This document shows positions 7,620-15,079 of a stretch of 26,779 nt of DNA, in pieces. The first letter of the stretch is position 1; every line of letters starts with the position of its first letter. A program made the translations under genes and the position numbers. Source of the DNA: JBPYFK01 sp051984675. GTDB lineage: Bacteria > Actinomycetota > Actinomycetes > Mycobacteriales > Pseudonocardiaceae. The stretch is taken from NCBI GenBank assembly GCA_051984675.1, contig JBPYFK010000091.1, forward strand, positions 1-26,779, in the 5' to 3' direction. Under the pieces are notes generated by a model. It searched no databases, was not told the origin of the DNA, and was given only the letters and a program-made list of their open reading frames with translations.

Positions 7620-8039
7620 TCACGAGGCGTCTTCGGAACGCCCGGCCCAGATGCCGCGGCTGTGGGCGAGGTGCTCGCGCATAAGCTCGGCGGCCCGTTC
7701 CGCGTCCCCGGCTTCGACCGTGTCCATGATGTCGATGTGTCCCTGGCCGGACTGCGTCACTTCGCCCTGGTCTGCCAGTTTCCGCCGGCCCTGCATGCGC
7801 GCCTGATCGCGCAACTGGCCGACCGTCACCACGAGACGCCGGTTGCCCAGCACCTCAAGCAGGCCGAGATGGAATTGCCGGTCGAGATCGAGAAACGAGG
7901 TGAGGTCCCCGCCGCGTGCGGGCTGCGTGATCTGCTCGGCCAACTGCCGAAACGGCGCGGCGTCCTTGCCGTCCAAGACTTGGACGACCTCGGAAACAGC
8001 TGGCACTTCGAGCACGGTGCGCAGCTTGAAGACCAGTAA
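7620..8039 (-). pseudogene. GntR-family regulator, C-terminal FCD domain only
   Basis: The minus-strand frame encodes a nearly complete FCD ligand-binding domain: VFKLRTVLEVPAV, DLDRQFHLGLLEVLGNRRL (the D-x-x-F-H metal/ligand motif), GHIDIMDTVEAGDAERAAEL and MREHLAH. The winged-helix DNA-binding domain that should precede it is missing. Similarity stops at about 8039, right at a perfect palindrome (8037-8053). The frame stays open to 8123, but the extra residues look like noise. It is probably a 5'-truncated regulator, though an FCD-only protein from an internal GTG cannot be excluded. It may be the remains of a regulator whose operator was this palindrome. Confidence 0.75.
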
Positions 8040-8053
8040 GGTGTGACACCTTA
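8037..8053. promoter_or_regulatory. Perfect 17-bp palindrome
   Basis: TAAGGTGTGACACCTTA has arms TAAGGTGT and ACACCTTA around a single G. It lies at the broken 5' end of the GntR remnant and 30 bp after the stop of the small gene pair. Its length and symmetry are those of a GntR-type operator. A related site with TAGGT/ACCTA arms lies at 8552-8566. Confidence 0.6.
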
Positions 8054-8082
8054 GATCGCACCAGACGCGACAGCGTTGGGGG

Positions 8083-8343
8083 TCAGCGCTGGTAACTCCA
8101 ACCCCTGCGATGCAATTCCGCATCGCTCAGGAAGCACGGGCGACCTCGATCATCCACACCGGTCCAGCGCGTCGGGCCACCGCGCTCCTCACGCACATAC
8201 GCGTGGCCAGCACTCCACACCACGCTGTACGGCGCGGTCGGCAACGCATGCGACCGGTCGCCATGGGTGTGCGCCGCCGGAGTCGCCCGCGACAGCGTCG
8301 TGTGGTCTCGGGCTCGTCGCGCATCCGGTCGCATCAGCCTCAC
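8083..8343 (-). CDS. Small uncharacterised protein (86 aa), second of an overlapping pair
   Basis: A frame of 86 codons starts with GTG 8343, which overlaps the stop of the upstream small gene (GTGA). This is a sign of coupled translation. The first 35 residues are Arg/His/Thr-rich. The remainder is a compact region (YSVVWSAGHAYVREERGG, then DDRGRPCFLSDAELHRRGW) that looks like a small folded domain. I do not recognise the family. The overlap with its partner and the palindromes on both sides suggest a two-gene unit. Confidence 0.5.
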   Translation of the reverse strand: MRLMRPDARRARDHTTLSRATPAAHTHGDRSHALPTAPYSVVWSAGHAYVREERGGPTRWTGVDDRGRPCFLSDAELHRRGWSYQR

Positions 8344-8525
8344 GCCACTTCCACCAGGTCAGTTCGAGCGAGCAGCCCGACGAACGTGTCGCGTCGGCCG
8401 CTATCCAGCTCCCGATACAGACCACCGTCGGCCGGCACCCACGTGCGCCCCTGATCGTCGGTCACTGCAGGACGATCCTCCGGCGCAGGACGGCCCTGCC
8501 CGGCAAGCCAGCAACGTCCAGACAT
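8340..8525 (-). CDS. Small uncharacterised protein (61 aa), first of an overlapping pair
   Basis: ATG 8525 to the stop at 8340-8342 gives 61 residues, including DQGRTWVPADGGLYRELDSG and RRDTFVGLLARTDLVEVA. A weak Shine-Dalgarno (AAGGTGAG) is present upstream. The family is not recognised. The composition (acidic and aromatic, no membrane segment) suits a soluble cytoplasmic protein. A palindrome (8552-8566) lies 27 bp upstream, in promoter position. The next gene starts inside its stop codon. Confidence 0.5.
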   Translation of the reverse strand: MSGRCWLAGQGRPAPEDRPAVTDDQGRTWVPADGGLYRELDSGRRDTFVGLLARTDLVEVA

Positions 8526-8551
8526 CGCTCTCACCTTCAGATGCCAGACGC

Positions 8552-8566
8552 TAGGTATTACACCTA
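8552..8566. promoter_or_regulatory. Inverted repeat in promoter position of the small gene pair
   Basis: TAGGTATTACACCTA has 5-bp arms TAGGT/ACCTA. It shares the half-site ACACCT(T)A with the perfect palindrome at 8037-8053. It lies 27 bp upstream of ATG 8525 on the minus strand, so it may be an operator overlapping that promoter. Confidence 0.5.
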
Positions 8567-8897
8567 ACGTCGCCCTCGGTTGTTCTGTCCTCAAGTGATC
8601 AACACCGCGTCCCAGGGCGAGACATCGCCGAGCGAACGCGCATGATGCGTTGTCACGCGATCTTGACTGGTTTCACGTGCCGGTTTCTGTGTCCGCCCGG
8701 ACAACGCTGCAGCGAGAGGTTCGTGAGATCGGACAACGTTGTTGTGTCCGCGGTCACCGTATGGTGCGTTCACCTATCCGCCAGCCACTCCGCGGACGGA
8801 TGCCACGCCGAGATCACGGCAGCCGTGGAGCGCCTGGTCGATCGCATGATCCGGACCCGAGCGCCGCTAGGCCACGCAACGAATGAGGGTTTCGACG
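8567..8897. other. Non-coding stretch before the channel gene, with repeated palindromic elements
   Basis: I see no convincing gene here. TGTCCGCCCGGACA (8690-8703) is a perfect inverted repeat. GGACAACGTTGTTGTGTCC (8731-8749) has GGACA/TGTCC arms around the palindrome ACAACGTTGT. The octamer GGACAACG recurs at 8699 and 8731, 32 bp apart, about three helical turns. The pair looks like two operator sites for the channel gene that follows. Confidence 0.45.
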
Positions 8898-10499
8898 ATG
8901 AACGTCAGCGGCCAGGGTCCGCGTCCCGGCTCGCCGATCGTCCCGCCGACAGGTCGTCGGCTCGTGGTCGTGGGCGACGACGAGGGGCTGGGCCAGTCGG
9001 TGGCCGCATGCGCCGAGCAATGGGGAAACGAGGTAGTGCTCCTGCACCAGCCGGACGACGAGGCGTTACGCCGTCACCTGAGCGACCCGGCGGACGCGGT
9101 GGCGGTGGTCTCCCGTGATGACATCGTCGCGTTGCGCTACGCGTTGCTCGTCGAGCACCTCACGCCCGGCATTCGACTGGTCGTCACCATCTTCGATCAC
9201 ACCGTGGCGTGCGAAATCAACCGCGCCGTGCCGAACTGCACCGTGCTGGGCATGACCGATGCGATTGTGCCGGCGCTGCTGGGCGCCTGTGTCTCGCCGC
9301 AGCTAGCGAGCCTCCAGCGCGTGGACGACCAGCTTCTCGCGGTGAAGCAGACCACCGCCGGGCTGTCCGTGTGGCGGCACCAGCGCTGGCCGCAGTCGTG
9401 GAAGGCGCGCCTGGGCACGATGCTGGGTCAGTTTCGTCCGGTCGACGGCTCGGCGCAGGCGATGCTCACTGGTTTCGTGGGCCTGCTGCTCGTGGCGGTC
9501 ATGGACACGGTCCTGGGGGTGTTGGTGCTGCACGAGGGCTGGCCGGGCGCGGTCTGGCAGGCGGCTCGGACCCTGACGACCGTGGGGTCCGCCCCGGCCG
9601 CCGAGCACGCCCCCGACTGGTACAAAGTGCTTTCCGCTGTGTCCATGCTCGCGGTACTCGCGCTGGCGGCGATCTTCACCGCGGGACTGGTGGACCGGCT
9701 GATGTCCCGTCGTCTCACCGCGATCGTGGGCACCCGCGCGGTTCCTCGACGTCACCACGTCGTGGTCGTTGGTCTCGGGCAGGTGGGTTTGCGGCTGTGC
9801 CGCGAGCTGCAGGCGTTGGGCATCGGCGTGGTCGCCGTCGAGCGGGATCGACACGCACCGTGTCTGCCCTTGGCCCGCGCGCTGGGAATCCCCGTGGTGC
9901 TCGGGCGTGGCGGCGACCGGTTCCTGTTGCGCCGCTTGTCGTTGCCCCATGCTCGGGCGCTGGCTGCCGTCTCCTCGGATGGTCGGGAAAACATCGCTGT
10001 CGCCGTGGCCGCCCGCGCCATCGCGCCCCAGCAGCGGATCGTGCTGCGCGCTGGCGGGGACGAGGTCACGACCGAATCCCGTTCGCTGTTCCACATTGGT
10101 GCGGTTTGCGACCTCGCACGCATCACCGGGCCGTTTGTGGCTGCCCGCATGCTCGGCATCGACCTGCTGAGCGTGTTCCCCGCTCACGGCGACACGTGCG
10201 CGCTGTTACCGAACGGCCACATACAGGACCTTTCACAGTGGACGGTGACCGGCGGGGACAGAGACGGAATTATGCCCAATACGCCAATAACTCACCATGA
10301 AGAAGTAAAACAAGGACTGCGAATCCAGCAACGATATCCCTCGAACGGAAGAACCACGATGTCTGCCGCAGAAGAGCTGATGAGCAAACCATTAGGTCAA
10401 GAAGATCCCCACTCGGAAGACGAAATCTTCCCACCCGGAAGCGAATCAAACACAGCGGAGAGCAACGAAGAGAACCACCTCGTCCGGGGTTACAACTAG
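8898..10499 (+). CDS. Two-TM ion channel/TrkA-N (RCK) domain protein with acidic tail
   Basis: A 533-residue protein. Residues about 20-135 are a first TrkA-N/RCK-like Rossmann domain (RRLVVVGDDEGLGQSV). About 188-212 and 244-264 are two membrane helices flanking a pore loop, TLTTVGSAPAAEH (TTVG at 227-230). About 286-420 is a second RCK domain with a clear nucleotide-binding motif (VVVVGLGQVGLRL). This is the plan of a potassium channel gated by cytoplasmic nucleotide-binding domains. The filter reads TVGS rather than TVGYG, so selectivity may differ. The last 75 or so residues are Ser/Glu/Asn-rich, probably disordered and unusually AT-rich. ATG 8898 (GAGGG at 8885-8889) is preferred over ATG 8883. 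Confidence 0.85.
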   Translation: MNVSGQGPRPGSPIVPPTGRRLVVVGDDEGLGQSVAACAEQWGNEVVLLHQPDDEALRRHLSDPADAVAVVSRDDIVALRYALLVEHLTPGIRLVVTIFDHTVACEINRAVPNCTVLGMTDAIVPALLGACVSPQLASLQRVDDQLLAVKQTTAGLSVWRHQRWPQSWKARLGTMLGQFRPVDGSAQAMLTGFVGLLLVAVMDTVLGVLVLHEGWPGAVWQAARTLTTVGSAPAAEHAPDWYKVLSAVSMLAVLALAAIFTAGLVDRLMSRRLTAIVGTRAVPRRHHVVVVGLGQVGLRLCRELQALGIGVVAVERDRHAPCLPLARALGIPVVLGRGGDRFLLRRLSLPHARALAAVSSDGRENIAVAVAARAIAPQQRIVLRAGGDEVTTESRSLFHIGAVCDLARITGPFVAARMLGIDLLSVFPAHGDTCALLPNGHIQDLSQWTVTGGDRDGIMPNTPITHHEEVKQGLRIQQRYPSNGRTTMSAAEELMSKPLGQEDPHSEDEIFPPGSESNTAESNEENHLVRGYN

Positions 10500-10610
10500 C
10501 GCCCACGGGGACGGCCGACGGCGGCCTGGTACACGGGAGGACGAGTTGCGCGTAGTGTCGGTTTGATCGTGGCCTGGTGATCACGGTTGAGCAGGCGGGA
10601 GAGTGCAGCG

Positions 10611-10772
10611 ATGAGGAGAAGGTCCGTTCGAGCCACCCAGACGGCGTCACACTGGGGTGTGTATCAGGTAAAGACCGACGAGTCGACCCATGAGGTCCTC
10701 TCCACCACAGGTGTCCCGTTCGACCGTCACCCGTCCCCGATCCAGGCTGGCCTGCCCGGGACCGGTTCATGA
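10611..10772 (+). pseudogene. N-terminal fragment of a molybdopterin oxidoreductase
   Basis: The 53-codon frame from ATG 10611 encodes TASHWGVYQVKTDE and VPFDRHPSPIQAGLPGT. These resemble the N-terminus of biotin sulfoxide/TMAO-type molybdopterin-dependent oxidoreductases (SHWG..., PFxxDPxPSPI...). The family is about 700-800 residues long; only the first 50 or so remain before TGA 10770-10772. The downstream sequence, in the same frame, is the end of an unrelated short-chain dehydrogenase, so a deletion probably joined the two. GGGAGAG upstream could still act as a ribosome binding site. Confidence 0.6.
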
Positions 10773-11126
10773 TCGGCTGCGGAACTGGGAGCCAACCCCC
10801 ACCACGCGGCCTATTGTGCGACAAAGGCAGGTCTGCACGGGTTGACCCGCGCAATGGCGGTCGATCATGGGCATGAAGGTATCCGTTGCAATGCGGTGGC
10901 GCCAGGCTGGATCGACACGGATCTCAATCTTGAGTTCATCGACAGCATGCCCGGCCCCGATGCCTTCCGCCGGGACATCGGGCGCATTCACCCGGTAGCC
11001 CGGACTGGGAAGCCGGAGGAGGTCGCCGCACTCGTGGCCTTCCTCGCAGCCGAGGAGGCCTCCTTTGTCACTGGGAACGTCTATTCGGTCGATGGTGGTC
11101 GGATGTCGAAACTGAGCCTGCCATGA
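10773..11126 (+). pseudogene. C-terminal fragment of a short-chain dehydrogenase/reductase (SDR)
   Basis: In the frame from 10773 the sequence reads SAAELGANPHHAAYCATKAG, carrying the SDR catalytic YxxxK and part of the preceding strand. RCNAVAPGWIDTDL, RTGKPEEVAALVAFLAAEEA and the C-terminal FVTGNVYSVDGG follow. The N-terminal Rossmann half with the TGxxxGIG cofactor motif is missing. A TGA directly precedes the fragment. A TTG at 10842 could start a shorter product, which would lack the catalytic residues. It is non-functional as an SDR. Confidence 0.8.
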
Positions 11127-11270
11127 TGTGACTCTTCACTGTTGCGAGTGGATCGAACGGTAACGTGTTTGCACGCAAGGCACGTCACTCAAGGTCGCCC
11201 GGAAGAGCGATGCCCCCTCCGGGTACTTGCTCGTTCATGCTCCGCAGTTGCCGAGAACCCTCCCCGCCCA

Positions 11271-11285
11271 GGGACGAACGACCCT
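11271..11285. promoter_or_regulatory. Weak DosR/DevR-like box upstream of TetR regulator 1
   Basis: GGGACGAACGACCCT shares both half-sites (GGGAC and GACCCT, same spacing) with the better box at 16155-16169, which precedes the paralogous TetR gene. It is also a CAGGG/CCCTG inverted repeat. It lies 114 bp before the TetR start. The central TTT of DosR boxes is absent. Confidence 0.3.
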
Positions 11286-11343
11286 GCCATGTCCAACCAG
11301 ACCGGCCATGGCGCGGAAGTCGACCTCGGCCACGTGTGGTTGT

Positions 11344-11383
11344 GGCAGGTAGGGACCTGCCGTAGACAGACCGCACTGTCTAC
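11344..11383. promoter_or_regulatory. Two abutting perfect palindromes, likely TetR operators
   Basis: GGCAGGT/ACCTGCC arms around AGGG occupy 11344-11361. GTAGACAG/CTGTCTAC arms around ACCGCA occupy 11362-11383, starting at the very next base. They end 15 bp before the start of the TetR regulator, the normal place for autoregulation. The second repeat has the size of TetR-family operators. Confidence 0.65.
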
Positions 11384-11398
11384 CACTACTCTGCGTAA

Positions 11399-12004
11399 AT
11401 GGATGCGGTACAGTCAGTACCGGAGGGGGTAAGTGAGGCGCGCGAGCGCATCCTCGATACGGCTTACGATTTGTTCACTCGACGCGGGGTACGCGACGTG
11501 GGCATTGAGGAGATCATTGCCCGCTCCGAGGTTGCTAAGGCGACCCTGTACCGGCACTTTCCGTCCAAAGTTGACTTGGTGTTGGCGTTTTTGGCGCGCC
11601 GTGAGGAATGTTGGACGATGGAGGTGGTCAGAGCCGAGGCGTGGCGTCGTGGGAAGACCGCGGAGGAACGACTTCTCGCGATCTTCGACGTCTTTGATGA
11701 GTGGTTTCGTAGCGATGGCTTCGACGCGTGCTCGTTCATCAACACGCTGGTGGAGATGGGCGCGCAGCACCCTTTGGGGAAGGCGAGCCTCGGCTACCTG
11801 GCCAACATCCGCGCGATCGTTCGTGAGCTGGCCGAGCAGATTCCACTGCGCGACCCTATCGGCTTCGCCCACTCCTGGCACATCTTGATGAAAGGTTCAG
11901 TCATCGCGGCGGTCGAAGGCGACGTCGATGCTGCCCAGCGTGGCCGCGCCATGGGCATCACCCTCATCGATCGCCACCGGCTTGCTGATGACGCACCCAC
12001 CTGA
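11399..12004 (+). CDS. TetR/AcrR-family transcriptional regulator (paralogue 1)
   Basis: A 201-residue regulator. Residues about 14-62 are a TetR helix-turn-helix domain (ILDTAYDLFTRRGVRDVGI, EEIIARSEVAKATLYRHF, PSKVDLVLAFL). About 65-195 is a helical ligand-binding domain of unknown ligand (DACSFINTLVEMG, HILMKGSVIAAVEGD). It is a close paralogue of the regulator at 16245-16955. ATG 11399 has no clear Shine-Dalgarno, so a leaderless or very short leader transcript is possible. The two palindromes just upstream suggest it represses itself. Neighbours give no clear target gene. Confidence 0.92.
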   Translation: MDAVQSVPEGVSEARERILDTAYDLFTRRGVRDVGIEEIIARSEVAKATLYRHFPSKVDLVLAFLARREECWTMEVVRAEAWRRGKTAEERLLAIFDVFDEWFRSDGFDACSFINTLVEMGAQHPLGKASLGYLANIRAIVRELAEQIPLRDPIGFAHSWHILMKGSVIAAVEGDVDAAQRGRAMGITLIDRHRLADDAPT

Positions 12005-12044
12005 TGCGCCTGAGCCTCTCTAGACCCTGGGGGTAAAGACCACA

Positions 12045-12296
12045 ATGAAAAGCGACGATCCAGAGTTCGTTGGTCGATCGCCGACCACCGCGATTGTCTT
12101 AGACAGTGTCCTGGACACTATGACGGTACTCGCCGTACAGGTGGGCAAGCTGGAGGAAGTAATCGTGTGCGGCACCGCGACGCAGAACGCACAGCGCGAA
12201 CGCGACCTCACCTCCGAGCTATCCGCGCTGGGCTTGACTCTGGCCGAGGCGTGTCGACGTGTGACCCGCTGCCACGACCTGTGCGAGGAGCAGTAA
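12045..12296 (+). CDS. Uncharacterised small protein (83 aa)
   Basis: A frame starting at ATG 12045, 40 bp after the TetR gene, encodes an acidic, mostly helical protein with SVLDTMTVLAVQVGKLEEVI and LTLAEACRRVTRCHDLCEEQ. Three Cys are present, two of them near the end (CHDLC). There is no membrane helix or known motif. Codon use is less GC-biased at third positions than the neighbours, so confidence is moderate. It may be co-transcribed with the TetR regulator. Confidence 0.45.
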   Translation: MKSDDPEFVGRSPTTAIVLDSVLDTMTVLAVQVGKLEEVIVCGTATQNAQRERDLTSELSALGLTLAEACRRVTRCHDLCEEQ

Positions 12297-12667
12297 CCCA
12301 ACACCAGTACTGAGGGTTCGATGCACAGTCGTTGATCTAGCAGGACCCGGACCGGGTGAGCAACTGGCGAGACAGCCCTCGGGCTGAGCGTTCGCGGCGG
12401 ACGGGAGCAGAGGTCACGGTTCCGGGCCTGCGCTGACACCTGAGCGCCTTGACTTTGGGCCGTGGGGTCCAGCGGGCTGGGATGCCACCCGTCGGTTTGA
12501 CACAGGCGGGGATTCCGGCCGGGGGAAGCAGGGACGTGTGATGACCTCCTTTCCGACCGCGTTTGGCTTGTCGCCGCAGCAGACCGAGGACGTGATCGGC
12601 TGGCAGGGATGGCGCCGTCGCTACACAACAGTCAGGCGGGGCAGGGCCCGTGCCGGAACCACAGCGC
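12297..12667. other. Non-coding stretch before the PEP synthase remnant
   Basis: No gene could be supported here on either strand. The only signal is TTGACTTTGGGCCGT at 12449-12463, a weak DosR/DevR-like box (12 of 15 positions against GGGACTTTGGGCCCT), about 205 bp upstream of the remnant. Confidence 0.35.
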
Positions 12668-13006
12668 GTCCGCGACGAGATGGGACTGGTCAATGCCATC
12701 CTCATGATCCCGTTTGTACGTCGCGTCGCCGAAGCCGAGCGGGTGCCGGCCTGCATGGCCGATCTCGACTTCAAGCACGGAGAGGACGGCTTGCAGGTTT
12801 ATGCGATGTGCGAGATCCCCAACAACGTCGTGCTCATCGACGTGTTCGCGCGGCACTTCGTCGAGGCGCCGTCGGACTACCCGGAGATGGCCGAATGCCT
12901 GGTCGAGACCGGCATCGACTCCATGAGCCTCAACCCGGACACCGTTCTGAAGACCACACGGCACGTGCTGGACGTGGAACGGCGTCTGGGACACACGTCG
13001 CGGTGA
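12668..13006 (+). pseudogene. ppsA: Phosphoenolpyruvate synthase C-terminal remnant with internal deletion
   Basis: The sequence reads RVRDEMGLVNAILMIPFVRR, EDGLQVYAMCEIPNNVVLID, then directly SDYPEMAECLVETGIDSMSL and NPDTVLKTTRHVLDVE. These are well-known blocks of the C-terminal PEP-binding domain of PEP synthase. In the intact enzyme about 55-65 residues, including the SIGSNDLTQ segment and the catalytic Cys region (ICGQ), lie between the second and third block; they are missing here. The N-terminal 650 or so residues are also absent. The frame is open, so a short protein might be made from GTG 12650, but it cannot be an active synthase. PEP synthase normally regenerates PEP from pyruvate. 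Confidence 0.85.
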
Positions 13007-13146
13007 GGTGTGGGGTTTGCGGCGGAGCCCGGAAACAGGTGAGGTCAGATTGGAGTGGAGTGCTCAATTGGGACTGTGGTGGGCTGTCGTTCAGCGCCCC
13101 GTCTCGTGATGTCGAATGAAATCAAGAATCGCGCCTCTGATGGTCT

Positions 13147-13172
13147 GTTACATACCGTACTCAATGTGTAAC
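13147..13172. promoter_or_regulatory. Spaced inverted repeat upstream of GAF-ANTAR 1
   Basis: GTTACA and TGTAAC face each other across 14 bp, about 73 bp before the start of GAF-ANTAR protein 1. The surrounding 13007-13244 stretch is locally AT-richer and holds no gene that I can support. It is a promoter region with a possible operator. Confidence 0.35.
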
Positions 13173-13244
13173 TTGAGGTAGTCGATGGGTTTGCCCCGTC
13201 CGCGGTCGGGATGCAGCCCAACCTTCCGGTGAACAGTGGGCCGT

Positions 13245-13919
13245 ATGGATCAGGAACGTCGCGGTTGGTTACGCGACTGCGTTGCGGCGCATGCCGCGAG
13301 TAACCAGGTGTCGGTGGGGACGCTGTGCGAGGCGTGCCTGTCGATTCTGCAGGTGGACGCCGTGGCTGCGACGGTGATCATCGTGCCCGGGTTACAGCCG
13401 CCGGTGGGCTGCAGCGACCAGCGCAGCCGGGATCTTGCTGATCTGGAAATGACGCTGGCGCAGGGACCCGGCCGGGAGGTAGCCGAGACACGCACCGAGG
13501 TGTGGGTTCCCGATCTCAACGCCGGTCACCCCACGTGGCCCGTGTTTGCCAATGAGGCGCTTCGCTACGGTGTACGCGCCGTGTTCGCCGTCCCCGCCGG
13601 CATCCGGGGCGTCCTCGTGGTCTACCGCGAGAGCCCCGGCCCGCTGACGGCCGGGCAACATCGTGACCAGTGCGTCTTCGCGTCTCTCGGCGCCGAGCTA
13701 TCCGCATACAATCCGGGCGAACCGGAATGGCCGATAGGCGGGCCACCGGATCATGTGCAGATCTATCAAGCCAGCGCAATCGTAGCCGAACAATACGGTG
13801 TGCACCTCGATGTCGCCCTCGATCTCCTGCGTGTCTACACCTTCGCCCACAACCGACGCTTACGCGATGTGGCCCGCGACGTCAGCGACAACATCCTGGA
13901 CCTGGACATCACGGCCTAG
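13245..13919 (+). CDS. GAF-ANTAR protein 1
   Basis: A 224-residue protein. Residues about 15-145 resemble a GAF sensor domain (LCEACLSILQVDAVAATVII, EVWVPDLNAGHPTWPVFANE, YGVRAVFAVP). About 165-220 is an ANTAR RNA-binding domain (IYQASAIVAEQYGVHLDVAL, RLRDVARDV). ANTAR domains act as antiterminators by stabilising a two-hairpin RNA. The ANTAR here is of the QASAIV type, related to GAF-ANTAR 2 and less to 3. ATG 13245 is chosen; the frame also allows GTG 13236. It probably couples a cytoplasmic signal to transcript elongation. Its RNA targets are unknown. Confidence 0.82.
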   Translation: MDQERRGWLRDCVAAHAASNQVSVGTLCEACLSILQVDAVAATVIIVPGLQPPVGCSDQRSRDLADLEMTLAQGPGREVAETRTEVWVPDLNAGHPTWPVFANEALRYGVRAVFAVPAGIRGVLVVYRESPGPLTAGQHRDQCVFASLGAELSAYNPGEPEWPIGGPPDHVQIYQASAIVAEQYGVHLDVALDLLRVYTFAHNRRLRDVARDVSDNILDLDITA

Positions 13920-14300
13920 TTTTACCCGCCGCCCGGTGACCGGCACCGACCGCCCTCGAACACTGTCAGATCACTGCTACGTATTGTTGCTCGGCGGCGG
14001 GCTGCGGCACGGTTCGCGCTGCCGCCACCGTTGCCTCCTTGCGGCTGCGCCAACGCACGCGTTGACCGGCCTGCTGATCGACGATTTCATCGCGACGCGG
14101 ACCGACCCCGTTCGGAGCAAGAGTTTTCGCGGGCCGTTGACAGCTTTCGGTGTGGCGGTTGAGCGCAGGTCAGGACGAAGGACTCAGGCGGGGCCTCACC
14201 CAAACTGGGCACTCTGAATGGTGGATGCCCCACGTGTGGTGTGCATCGTTGACCCGGTCCCGTGTTCCCTGGTCGGCGCCCAGTGAGCGAGGGCGGCATC
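13920..14300. other. Non-coding stretch between GAF-ANTAR genes 1 and 2
   Basis: Frames run through this stretch but none has a plausible start or family similarity. I see no clear terminator, operator or RNA gene. The next gene's ribosome binding site (GAGGGCGG, 14288-14295) is at the end. Confidence 0.4.
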
Positions 14301-15035
14301 GTGGTGGATCGAACTCAGTTTGCCCAAGCACTCACGGCGATCGTGGCGGAAGTACGTAAGGCGGAGGAGCTGCCGGAACGGCTGTGTCAGGCGTGTGTGG
14401 CGGCGTTGCCCGTGGATGGGGTTGGGCTATCGCTGATGACCGGTCGGCACCCGGGTAGTCGGATGCTGTTGGCCGCAAGCGATGACGCGGGCCGAGACAT
14501 CGAAGAGGTTCAGTTCAGCTTGGGGGAGGGCCCCTGCGTGACGGCCTTCCAACAGGCCCGGCCGGTGCTGGTGCCCGACATCACCGATCGTGAGGCACGG
14601 CTGCAGTGGCCTGCCTTTGTTGAAGACCTCGCCGACCGCGGGGTGCGGGCGCTGTTCGCGTTTCCCCTGCAGGTGGGGGCGATCGGCATCGGGGTCCTGG
14701 ATTGCCACCGGGCCGAGCCAGGGCCGCTGGAGGAGGTCACCGAAGCGCTCGTGGTGGCCAACGCCCTCACGACGGCCGTGCTGGACTACCAGGCCGGCAG
14801 CCTCACCACGCTGGACAAACCCGAGCTCATCGATTTGTCCTGGCGCAGTCACGCCACGGTGCACCAGGCCACCGGCATGGCCTCCTCCCAGTGGCGGGTG
14901 CCCACGGAGGAGGCCCTGGCCCGGTTGCGCACGCACGCATTTCGCGAGGGTCGCCCGCTGGAGGAACTCGCCAACGACGTCGTAATCCGTCGGGTGCGGT
15001 TTCACCCGGAGCCTCGTGAGCCGGACTCGACGTAG
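14301..15035 (+). CDS. GAF-ANTAR protein 2
   Basis: A 244-residue protein beginning V-V-D-R-T-Q-F. A GAF domain covers about 15-155 (LCQACVAALPVDGVGLSLM, SLGEGPCVTAFQQARPVLVP, WPAFVEDLADRGVRALFAFP, ending IGIGVLDCHR). An ANTAR domain covers about 180-235 (VHQATGMASSQWRVPTEEAL, FREGRPLEELANDVV). The SLGEGPC motif is a hallmark of the actinobacterial GAF-ANTAR group, where the Cys may face the ligand pocket. GTG 14301 or 14304 fits the Shine-Dalgarno GAGGGCGG; the frame is open to 14262. It is a paralogue of GAF-ANTAR 1 and is followed 44 bp later by GAF-ANTAR 3. Confidence 0.88.
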   Translation: MVDRTQFAQALTAIVAEVRKAEELPERLCQACVAALPVDGVGLSLMTGRHPGSRMLLAASDDAGRDIEEVQFSLGEGPCVTAFQQARPVLVPDITDREARLQWPAFVEDLADRGVRALFAFPLQVGAIGIGVLDCHRAEPGPLEEVTEALVVANALTTAVLDYQAGSLTTLDKPELIDLSWRSHATVHQATGMASSQWRVPTEEALARLRTHAFREGRPLEELANDVVIRRVRFHPEPREPDST

Positions 15036-15079
15036 ACATCCCCAGACCTGTGATCGTCTCGACGTGTAAGGAAGCCACC

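Noticed and set aside
10359..10499. Peptide from ATG 10359 as a ribosomally made natural-product precursor
   Set aside because: No modification, protease or dedicated export gene lies nearby; it is kept only as a possible internal translation product.
10770..10772. TGA between the molybdoenzyme and SDR fragments as a selenocysteine codon
   Set aside because: The two sides belong to different protein families and no selenocysteine insertion hairpin was seen.
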